Positions 1 through 4,957 of a stretch of 5,489 bases of DNA are shown here, piece after piece. Source of the DNA: Thiomicrospira sp. UBA5634. GTDB taxonomy: Bacteria; Pseudomonadota; Gammaproteobacteria; Thiomicrospirales; Thiomicrospiraceae. The translations under genes were made by a program, and so were the position numbers. Position 1 is the first letter of the stretch; each line of letters opens with the position of its first letter. The notes under the pieces were generated by a model that was not told the DNA's origin, searched no databases, and saw only the letters and a list, made by a program, of their open reading frames with translations. Location: positions 6,462 to 11,950 of the forward strand of contig DIJW01000186.1 of the NCBI GenBank assembly GCA_002421475.1, in the 5' to 3' direction.

Positions 1-267
1 TCATCCATTCAAGCCGATATTGCGCAACGTCTTAGCCAACAACACGGCGCAATGAACGGCCTGTTATTCGGTTTGTGGGGCATGTTGACCAAACTCGCAT
101 TAGCTTTAGCGGTCGGGTTGGCGTTTCCATTATTAGATTGGCTTGGTTGGGATGCTCAAACGGATTTAAGCATGACGATGTTGTTATGGTTATATGCCGG
201 ATTGCCGATCGCATTAAAACTTGTGGTGCTGTATTGGTTAAGACAGGCTCAGATCGCTGAAAATTAA
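1..267 (+). CDS. GPH/MFS-family symporter, C-terminal fragment (5' end outside window)
   Basis: The reading frame is open from the first base and stops at TAA 265-267, giving the last 88 residues of a protein that begins upstream. The fragment contains two strongly hydrophobic segments. The first runs through GLWGMLTKLALALAVG into FPLLDWLGW, and the second through LLWLYAGLPIALKLVVLYW. The end is a short cytoplasmic-looking tail. A QADI motif followed by an F-LWGM-TKLALALAVG helix is typical of the last transmembrane helices of glycoside-pentoside-hexuronide (MelB-like) symporters of the major facilitator superfamily. These are inner membrane carriers that couple solute uptake to H+ or Na+. 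The substrate cannot be told from this part. The ATG at 52 is an internal methionine, not the start, because the frame is open and conserved before it. It probably lies outside the regulatory and efflux cluster that follows. Confidence 0.8.
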   Translation, partial: SSIQADIAQRLSQQHGAMNGLLFGLWGMLTKLALALAVGLAFPLLDWLGWDAQTDLSMTMLLWLYAGLPIALKLVVLYWLRQAQIAEN

Positions 268-294
268 CCGACAATTTGCTTGAACCTAACGCGT

Positions 295-300
295 TATAAT
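295..300 (+). promoter_or_regulatory. -10 box of the response regulator promoter
   Basis: A perfect TATAAT lies 30 bases before the regulator ATG at 331, in the 63-base gap after the symporter stop. It implies a short leader of roughly 24 bases. No good -35 hexamer sits 16-18 bp upstream (the region reads CAATTT), so an activator may be needed or the promoter may be weak. The TCAGTT direct repeat found at the other two promoters of this window is absent here. Confidence 0.5.
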
Positions 301-330
301 GCGGTTTTATTTGTTGCGGAAACGGCTTGT

Positions 331-993
331 ATGCGGTTATTAATTGTTGAAGATGAAACAGCGTTAGGTGAGTTTTTGCGCAGTCAGTTTAAACATCAAG
401 GGTTTGTGGTGGATGTCGCCGCTGACGGTGAGCAGGCATTATATTTGGCGCAAGAGTTTAGTTACGATGCGATTATTCTGGATTTAGGCCTGCCGAAAAC
501 ACCAGGCCTGGTGGTGTTAAAAACCTTACGTGACAAAGGGCTGACCACCCCGATTTTGATTTTAACCGCCCGCAATTCTTGGCAACAACGCGTCGAAGGT
601 TTGCAATTGGGCGCGGATGACTACATCGGTAAACCTTTCCAGTTTGAAGAGTTAACGGCGCGGCTGCAGGCTTGTTTACGTCGCGGTCAGTCGCCGTTGT
701 TAAACCAGCTGCAGGTCGCAGGTTGGTGCCTGGAACTCGATAATAAAACCCTGATTGATCCGCAAGGTGCAGTACATAGTTTGACCGCCAGTGAGTTTCG
801 TGTGTTGCGTTTATTAATGAAACAACCCGAACGAGTGTTTTCTAAAGAACAGATTTTGCAACAGATCGGCAATCAGGATTATGAATCGGAAGGTAACCTG
901 GTTGAAGTTTATATTCGTCGTTTGCGCCAGATTGTCGGCAAACACCAAATCCAAACGCAACGTGGTTTGGGTTATCGGTTTATGCCTGAATGA
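331..993 (+). CDS. OmpR-family DNA-binding response regulator (QseB/PmrA-like)
   Basis: This 220-residue protein is the usual length for the family. The N-terminal receiver domain (about residues 1-115) has the acidic pair E7/D8, the phospho-acceptor D51 in the ILDLGLP motif, switch residue T79 and the conserved lysine K101 in GKPF. The C-terminal winged-helix domain (about 125-218) shows LTASEFRVLRLLM, the recognition-helix region VEVYIRRLRQ and the terminal RGLGYRF hairpin. It should be a cytoplasmic transcription factor activated by phosphorylation, most likely by the kinase at 1616-2986. I chose ATG 331, with a weak GGAAA ribosome site at 318-322. The in-frame TTG at 280 would add 17 unconserved residues and put the start upstream of the TATAAT box. 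An oddity is P58, where relatives normally have D in the LPxxDG motif. That codon lies within a copy of the palindromic repeat. Confidence 0.93.
   Translation: MRLLIVEDETALGEFLRSQFKHQGFVVDVAADGEQALYLAQEFSYDAIILDLGLPKTPGLVVLKTLRDKGLTTPILILTARNSWQQRVEGLQLGADDYIGKPFQFEELTARLQACLRRGQSPLLNQLQVAGWCLELDNKTLIDPQGAVHSLTASEFRVLRLLMKQPERVFSKEQILQQIGNQDYESEGNLVEVYIRRLRQIVGKHQIQTQRGLGYRFMPE
498..516. repeat. Iterated palindrome ACCAGGCCTGGT, copy 1 (extended form)
   Basis: The core palindrome is at 501-512, and at 500-513 it extends to a 14-bp perfect palindrome. The full stretch AACACCAGGCCTGGTGGTG is identical over 19 bases to the reverse complement of copy 2 at 2625-2643. The copy lies inside the receiver domain of the response regulator and encodes PGLVV just after the phosphorylated aspartate. 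Confidence 0.85.
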
Positions 994-1008
994 TGTTCGC
1001 GCGCAGTA

Positions 1009-1040
1009 TTCAGTTTCAGTTCAGTTAAAGGTTTTAATAT
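1009..1040 (+). promoter_or_regulatory. Predicted response-regulator operator and promoter for the HTH/kinase operon
   Basis: TTCAGTT occurs at 1009-1015 and again at 1020-1026. This 11-bp direct repeat is one helical turn, as expected for a tandem OmpR-family dimer. A candidate -10, TAATAT, lies at 1035-1040. With a 17-bp spacer the -35 position (1012-1017) falls within the repeats and has no TTGACA-like sequence, as in class II activator-dependent promoters. The same repeat and the same 25-bp distance to the -10 recur at 3719-3750. No terminator is visible after the response regulator, so readthrough from upstream is also possible. Confidence 0.6.
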
Positions 1041-1098
1041 CCTTACCCTATTGCTTAATTAACGCCTGCAGCATTAATCAGCGGTGTTTCATATACTT

Positions 1099-1104
1099 GG
1101 AGGG
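1099..1104 (+). promoter_or_regulatory. Ribosome binding site of the LuxR-type HTH gene
   Basis: GGAGGG lies six bases before ATG 1111 and is the strongest ribosome site in the window. It decides the start in favour of 1111 over the in-frame ATG at 1084, which has no such site and would place GGAGGG inside the gene. Confidence 0.75.
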
Positions 1105-1110
1105 ATAAGC

Positions 1111-1623
1111 ATGAGCAGTTTAAAGTTTAGTTTGTGGATGTTTGTCGGCATTTTTTTAGCCGTTTTTAGCGATATTATGTGGGATTTTTATGAAGACCCG
1201 CATTTCACTTTGCACATGCGATTAGAAGTATTGGTTGCGATTTGGGCAATAGTGGCATTTGCCGTGTTATGGCGTTACAGCTATCAACAGCATCAAACCA
1301 ATCAGCAGTTACAAAACTCATTACATTCGATGCAACACAGTTTATTGCAAAGTCAGACGCAGGCAAAAAAATTGGTAGGGGAATTGGCAGCGGTGATCCA
1401 GCAGCAGTTTAACGATTGGAATTTAACCAAAAGTGAAAAAGAAATTGCACTGTTGTTATTGAAAGGCCTGTCGTTGGAGCAGATTGCTGCCGTGCGAGAA
1501 ACCGGTGAAGAAACCGTGCGACAGCATGCATCAAATCTGTATAAAAAAGCTAACCTGCCGGGTCGACATGGTCTGGTCGCCTTCTTTTTCCAAGATTTAT
1601 TAAAACCATCGACGGATGATTAA
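1111..1623 (+). CDS. Membrane-anchored LuxR-type helix-turn-helix regulator
   Basis: This 170-residue protein has three parts. Two hydrophobic helices (about residues 6-22 and 38-56) are joined by a short acidic, periplasm-facing-looking loop (DFYEDPH). A glutamine-rich stretch likely to form a coiled coil spans about 57-100. A C-terminal HTH of LuxR/GerE type covers about 103-165, recognised from LTKSEKEIALLLLKGLSLEQIA, the recognition helix around ETVRQHASNLYKKA and the closing GRHGLVAFFFQDLL. There is no autoinducer or receiver domain. It probably binds DNA while tethered to the inner membrane, possibly as a dimer through the coiled coil. It sits between the response regulator and the kinase and overlaps the kinase start by 8 bases, so it probably belongs to the same signalling pathway. 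The signal and target genes are unknown. The HTH assignment is firm; topology and role are inferred. Confidence 0.8.
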   Translation: MSSLKFSLWMFVGIFLAVFSDIMWDFYEDPHFTLHMRLEVLVAIWAIVAFAVLWRYSYQQHQTNQQLQNSLHSMQHSLLQSQTQAKKLVGELAAVIQQQFNDWNLTKSEKEIALLLLKGLSLEQIAAVRETGEETVRQHASNLYKKANLPGRHGLVAFFFQDLLKPSTDD

Positions 1624-2986
1624 GATGAAACAAACTGAGCCAGGCGTGAAAACACCTTCATTACGCCGCCAATTAAGCACGGGTTTATCGCTCGGTTTAA
1701 TTGTGTTATTCCTGAGTTTTTGGGGGGTGACCACCTACAGCTTGCACCATTTAACCGAAGACTATTTGGTAAACCGTTTAACCCATGATGCCGAGGCTAT
1801 TCCGGCAGCTCTCCAACGTGATCAATACGGCAACCTTGCACTGAATCTAGCCCAATTGGAGCCGATTTTTTTACGCCAACTTTCCGGTCATTATTTTATG
1901 CTGCGTTCGGCTAATCAACAGTTGTTATCGCCATCATTAAACAACTTTGCGTTTGATTTTCGAGCAACGGATCAGGCTGTGCAAATCTACGAAACGCCGG
2001 GACCCGGCAACGGCGACATCTTAGTGCGTTTAACTGCGATTGAGTTTGAAGGGCAAGCGTTGCAATTGGCGGTAGCAGAAGACCACACTCCGATAGAGCG
2101 CGCCATAGCGTGGTTGGATGGCATTATGGCGTTGTTATCGTTAGTCGGGTTAATAGGCATCTGGTTATGGCAACAAACGATTTTGCGCCGAAGTTTTGCC
2201 AGTTTAACGCCTATTCGCCAAGCGTTACTGGATGCCCCGCATCAAGGTATTCCTCCCGATCTAGTTGTGCCGCAAGAGGTTGCCCCATTGGTACAAACCT
2301 TAAACCAAACTCTGGCACAGTTGCATAATCGGTTGGCGCGTTCACGCCAACGCACCGGCAATTTAGCGCATAGTCTTAAAACCCCGTTAAATTTAATTTA
2401 TCAACAATTAGAGTCTGGCGAGATTTCTACTGATTTACGCCACAAACTTAGCGAACAAGCGCAACGAATAAACCAGTTAATTGAGCGGGAGTTAAAAAAA
2501 GCACGTTTGGCCGGCGGTGACTTACATGCGCAAACCTTAACGTTACCGGATGATATCAGTGCGTTATTGCAAGGATTTAGCAAACTCTATCGTGATAAAA
2601 ACATTGCATATCAAACGCAGTTGCCACCACCAGGCCTGGTGTTGACGATGGATAAAGAGGATGGTTATGAGTTATTGGGCAACTTGCTAGATAATGCCAG
2701 CAAATGGTGTCGGCATCAGGTGACATTAAGGTTAACGGTGCAACAACGGGACTTATTGATTGAGATTGATGATGACGGTGAAGGGGTTGATTTAGCCACA
2801 TTGGATCTGCTTAAACAGCGCGGACAAAGGTTGGATGAAAGCCAGCCGGGTTATGGTTTAGGGCTGTCGATAGTGGATGAAATTGTGCAGATTTATCAAG
2901 GTGAATGGATGATGCAACCCAGTAGCATATTGGGCGGTTTACAGGTCCGCATTCATTTACCAGGCCTGGTGGTCGTTAAGGATTAA
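1616..2986 (+). CDS. Sensor histidine kinase (PhoQ-like domain layout)
   Basis: This 456-residue inner membrane kinase has transmembrane helices near residues 22-43 and 168-186, enclosing a periplasmic sensor region of about 125 residues. A linker follows, then the dimerisation/phosphotransfer helix with H252 in the motif NLAHSLKTPL, which resembles PhoQ-type H-boxes. The ATPase domain has the N-box GNLLDNASKW (N356 and N360), the G1 box DDDGEG (385-390) and the G2 box GYGLGLSIV (412-420). It is the probable partner of the response regulator at 331-993. The start overlaps the HTH gene, ATG 1616 against stop 1621-1623. A second in-frame ATG at 1625, just past that stop, is an equally possible start and would remove three residues. 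Two palindrome copies lie in the gene: one at a variable loop before the N-box (PPPGLVL) and one at the extreme C-terminus (LPGLVVVKD). The signal sensed cannot be read from the sequence. Confidence 0.92.
   Translation: MIKMKQTEPGVKTPSLRRQLSTGLSLGLIVLFLSFWGVTTYSLHHLTEDYLVNRLTHDAEAIPAALQRDQYGNLALNLAQLEPIFLRQLSGHYFMLRSANQQLLSPSLNNFAFDFRATDQAVQIYETPGPGNGDILVRLTAIEFEGQALQLAVAEDHTPIERAIAWLDGIMALLSLVGLIGIWLWQQTILRRSFASLTPIRQALLDAPHQGIPPDLVVPQEVAPLVQTLNQTLAQLHNRLARSRQRTGNLAHSLKTPLNLIYQQLESGEISTDLRHKLSEQAQRINQLIERELKKARLAGGDLHAQTLTLPDDISALLQGFSKLYRDKNIAYQTQLPPPGLVLTMDKEDGYELLGNLLDNASKWCRHQVTLRLTVQQRDLLIEIDDDGEGVDLATLDLLKQRGQRLDESQPGYGLGLSIVDEIVQIYQGEWMMQPSSILGGLQVRIHLPGLVVVKD
2625..2643. repeat. Iterated palindrome ACCAGGCCTGGT, copy 2 (extended, inverted relative to copy 1)
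   Basis: The core is at 2629-2640 and the 14-bp perfect palindrome at 2628-2641. The flanks match copy 1 only when read on the opposite strand, giving 19 identical bases. It lies in the histidine kinase, in a loop just upstream of the ATP-binding N-box, and encodes PGLV in the same codon phase as copies 1 and 3. Confidence 0.85.
2959..2973. repeat. Iterated palindrome ACCAGGCCTGGT, copy 3
   Basis: The core is at 2959-2970, followed by GGT, so 15 bases are identical to copy 1 in the same orientation. It lies in the last codons of the histidine kinase and encodes PGLVV in the tail after the ATPase fold, 330 bases after copy 2. Confidence 0.85.
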
Positions 2987-2999
2987 TCAAGGTGTCGAA

Positions 3000-3233
3000 A
3001 TGCTAACTGATGCGTTAAATAAATTGCCGGATATTCTCAAAAAAGACCTAGACCAAAACCTGTGTGTATGTAATCAGGTCATCAAACGTGATGTGATTCA
3101 AGCGATTGTTGATGGGGCGGACAGCGTGGAAAAAGTGTGCGCGAAAACCTATGCCTCTGATGGCAACGGTTGCTGTCGCCATCAAATTCGCGGTTTGATC
3201 GCCGCGCTCGCACCCAAATCTGAGACGGAATAA
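3000..3233 (+). CDS. Small BFD-like [2Fe-2S]-binding protein
   Basis: This 77-residue soluble protein resembles the BFD domain (bacterioferritin-associated ferredoxin, also found in NirB-type reductases). BFD folds bind a [2Fe-2S] cluster through CxC and a later CxxC. Here C22-V-C24 is followed 33 residues later by G57-C58-C59-R60-H61, with the intervening VIxAIVDGADSVEKVCAKT helices as expected. The fourth ligand position of the usual CxxC is H61, and an extra cysteine is adjacent at C59, so the cluster ligands may be Cys3-His, or C58 and C59 may both serve. A further cysteine is at C47. The start ATG 3000 has AAGGTG at 2989-2994, five bases upstream. The gene begins 13 bases after the kinase stop, so it is almost certainly co-transcribed. 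An electron-transfer, iron-handling or redox-sensing role is possible but unproven. Confidence 0.78.
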   Translation: MLTDALNKLPDILKKDLDQNLCVCNQVIKRDVIQAIVDGADSVEKVCAKTYASDGNGCCRHQIRGLIAALAPKSETE

Positions 3234-3238
3234 TTTTT

Positions 3239-3676
3239 ATGTGGGAGTTGGGCGGTTATTTAGGGTTGTTTGTCGCCGCATTAGGCGCGGCCACTTTGTT
3301 GCCGATGCAGTCGGAAACCGTCCTGGTGGCACTCATCTTCACGGAGCAATATAACCTGTGGATGTTGTTGACTGTCGCCACTTTCGCTAATGTATTGGGT
3401 TCGGTCATCAACGCGGCGTTAGGCCGTTATATTGAACATTTTCGGCATAAATCTTGGTTTCCGGTCGCGGACGATAAACTGGAACGAGCGCAAAACTTTT
3501 ATCATCGTTATGGCCGTTGGAGTTTATTACTCAGTTGGGTACCGATTATTGGTGATCCGCTGACGGTCGTGGCTGGTGTGATGCGTGAACCCTGGTGGAG
3601 TTTTGTGTTATTGGTCACGCTCGCAAAAGGCGGACGTTATGTGATTTTAATGCTGTCGGTATTGGGTTGGCAGTAA
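3239..3676 (+). CDS. yqaA: YqaA family inner membrane protein (DedA/SNARE-associated superfamily)
   Basis: This 145-residue protein is close in length to E. coli YqaA. It is strongly hydrophobic, with about four membrane segments. Family landmarks are the N-terminal ATLLPMQSETVLVALI (residues 18-33), with the conserved P and SE, and FANVLGSVINAALGRY (49-64), with its G...N...GR pattern. RYG--SLLLSWVPIIGDPLTVVAG (90-113) is the superfamily's signature GD(P)L re-entrant region, and an R133-containing terminal helix follows. DedA-superfamily proteins act in membrane homeostasis, some as lipid or undecaprenyl-phosphate carriers; the role of YqaA itself is not well defined. It starts 5 bases after the stop of the BFD gene with no close ribosome site (the purine run ACGGAA ends about 8 bases upstream), suggesting translational coupling. 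It is the last gene of the run, and no convincing terminator follows. Confidence 0.88.
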   Translation: MWELGGYLGLFVAALGAATLLPMQSETVLVALIFTEQYNLWMLLTVATFANVLGSVINAALGRYIEHFRHKSWFPVADDKLERAQNFYHRYGRWSLLLSWVPIIGDPLTVVAGVMREPWWSFVLLVTLAKGGRYVILMLSVLGWQ

Positions 3677-3718
3677 GACTTCAGCGCGTACCCATTTTTT
3701 AATGACGTGTGGGTGTAT

Positions 3719-3750
3719 TTCAGTTTCATCTCAGTTTTGGTGGATACACT
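3719..3750 (+). promoter_or_regulatory. Predicted response-regulator operator and promoter for the efflux operon
   Basis: TCAGTT occurs at 3720-3725 and 3731-3736, an 11-bp direct repeat, with a candidate -10 (TACACT) at 3745-3750. The first ten bases (TTCAGTTTCA) and the second half-site are identical to the site at 1009-1040, and the repeat-to-(-10) distance is the same 25 bp. The -35 position again has no consensus and is covered by the repeats. The site lies in the 105-base gap before the outer membrane efflux gene, so the local two-component system probably activates that operon. The rest of the gap (3677-3718) holds only a weak inverted repeat. Confidence 0.6.
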
Positions 3751-3765
3751 TAGGTCAGCTCGATA

Positions 3766-3771
3766 AAGGAG
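3766..3771 (+). promoter_or_regulatory. Ribosome binding site of the outer membrane efflux gene
   Basis: AAGGAG lies ten bases before ATG 3782. The spacing is slightly long, but it is the only purine-rich site near that start, and the signal peptide begins immediately at this ATG. Confidence 0.65.
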
Positions 3772-3781
3772 AGTTTACGTT

Positions 3782-4957
3782 ATGCGTCGCTTGATTAGTT
3801 ATCTGTTTATTTTGTGTGTGCCGAACCTATACGCCGCCGATTTAGCTGAGTGGGTGAATAAAATTGCCGCGGAGCAGCCGCAAGCGTTACAAAGTCATGC
3901 CGCTCAAGAACTTTCGCAAGCACAACGTCGTCAAGCCGAGCGTTGGTTTCCGCAAGGTGCGCAATGGCGAATCAGTCACGAAAATGATGCCATGACCGGC
4001 TCAGAAGGAACTAATAACTGGGAATTGGGTATCGGATTTTCGTTATGGGCATGGGGCCAGCGCGACGCGCAGCAAGGCTTAGCCGATAGTTATCAACAAG
4101 CACAGCAAGATTATCAAACCCTACTTAAACTCGATATTGCTGGGGTATTGCGCCAAGCCGGTTGGGCGTTACGCGAGGCGCAGGTTGAGGTCGAGATCGC
4201 GGAGCGCGAATGGCAGGTTTGGTTGCAGTTACAACAAGCGGTTGAGCAGTCCGTCAAGTCAGGCGATCGTCCGGCATTAGATGCGCAGCTAGCCAAACAA
4301 GCGGCTTTGCAGGCGCAACAAACCTTAATTAAAGCACAGTTTTCTCAGCGACAAGCCCTGCAAGCCTTGGCGATTTGGGGCATTGAACAACCGCTGGCTG
4401 ACTTAGCGGAAAAATTATCATCTGCCGATTGGCAACAACATCCGGCGTTGCGTTGGCAACAACAGTTAGTAAACCAAGCGCAGGCGGAGCAGCAGATTGC
4501 ACGCAGTCAGTTGTCCGGTCAACCGAGTTTGAGTGTGGCCGCTAAACAAGAACAAACCAATCAAATGGCCGCCAATACGGCTTTGGTAGTCGAACTGACC
4601 TTGCCGTTTGGACAGGGTAATCAGTTGGATTTAGCCAAAGCGAATCATGCCCAAGCAGAACAACAAGTGAGTTTGGCAAAGTTACGCCGTCAATTGCACC
4701 AGGCCTGGTTGCAAGCGCAGATGCAATATGAGCTCAGTCAACAACAACAAACCTTATTGGCACAGCAGGTCGAATTAAATAAATCCGCATTGATTATGGC
4801 GCAACGCTCTTATCAAGCCGGCGAAACCAATTTAAGTGAATTATTACGTGTACAACAACAAACGCTGGCTACTCAACGCGAAGCCGCGTTGGCTCAGGTA
4901 GCGGTCGCAAAAAATTTGGCGTTGCTTAATCAAGCTTTAGGAGTCCTTCCGCAATGA
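3782..4957 (+). CDS. TolC-like outer membrane efflux protein (CzcC/CusC type)
   Basis: This 391-residue protein has an N-terminal signal peptide: RR start, hydrophobic core LISYLFILCV, predicted cleavage near LYA-AD at residues 18-19. The length suits the short CzcC-like outer membrane factors. The remainder is long amphipathic helix rich in Gln, Ala and Leu, in two repeats as in TolC. Strand-like segments sit around residues 65-80 (GFSLWAWG) and 248-280 (PSLSVAAK and VVELTLPFGQGN), the positions of the beta-barrel. The typical SYQAGETNLSELL motif lies at 343-355. It should form the outer membrane channel of a tripartite pump, working with the adaptor encoded next. CzcC relatives export metal ions, but the substrate here cannot be fixed. 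The gene overlaps the adaptor by ATGA. A palindrome copy at 4698-4709 encodes HQAWL, in a different codon phase from the other copies. Confidence 0.85.
   Translation: MRRLISYLFILCVPNLYAADLAEWVNKIAAEQPQALQSHAAQELSQAQRRQAERWFPQGAQWRISHENDAMTGSEGTNNWELGIGFSLWAWGQRDAQQGLADSYQQAQQDYQTLLKLDIAGVLRQAGWALREAQVEVEIAEREWQVWLQLQQAVEQSVKSGDRPALDAQLAKQAALQAQQTLIKAQFSQRQALQALAIWGIEQPLADLAEKLSSADWQQHPALRWQQQLVNQAQAEQQIARSQLSGQPSLSVAAKQEQTNQMAANTALVVELTLPFGQGNQLDLAKANHAQAEQQVSLAKLRRQLHQAWLQAQMQYELSQQQQTLLAQQVELNKSALIMAQRSYQAGETNLSELLRVQQQTLATQREAALAQVAVAKNLALLNQALGVLPQ
4698..4709. repeat. Iterated palindrome ACCAGGCCTGGT, copy 4 (core only)
   Basis: The 12-bp core is exact, but the flanks do not match the other copies. 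It lies in a coiled-coil part of the outer membrane efflux gene. Here it is read in another frame (CAC CAG GCC TGG), so its presence is not explained by a repeated PGLV peptide. Confidence 0.8.

Noticed and set aside
280..330. N-terminal extension of the response regulator from TTG 280
   Set aside because: The 17 extra residues do not resemble the family, the TATAAT box would lie inside the gene, and ATG 331 starts exactly at the conserved MRLLIVEDE.
881..1108. 75-residue + strand reading frame overlapping the response regulator end
   Set aside because: It is largely a frame shadow of the regulator and the following promoter region. It has no ribosome site and no recognisable protein features.
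1084..1110. Upstream start ATG 1084 for the HTH gene
   Set aside because: It has no ribosome site, and the strong GGAGGG at 1099-1104 points to ATG 1111.
486..1470. Additional AGGCCT-containing sites (486-491 and 1465-1470) as further palindrome copies
   Set aside because: Only the six-base centre plus a G match; the outer arms are different, so they were not counted.
2577..2801. Antisense reading frame containing TPGLVV, like the response regulator
   Set aside because: The shared peptide comes from the palindrome reading the same on both strands. The frame is a shadow of the kinase ATPase domain.
3688..3716. Inverted repeat GTACCCA / TGGGTGT with a T run in the loop after yqaA
   Set aside because: The stem is only five Watson-Crick pairs plus two wobbles, the loop is 15 bases, and the T run is in the loop instead of after the stem, so it is not a credible terminator.
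4732..4770. CAA-rich run in the efflux gene as a microsatellite or polyglutamine tract
   Set aside because: It is short and interrupted, and glutamine-rich coiled coils are normal in TolC-like helices.
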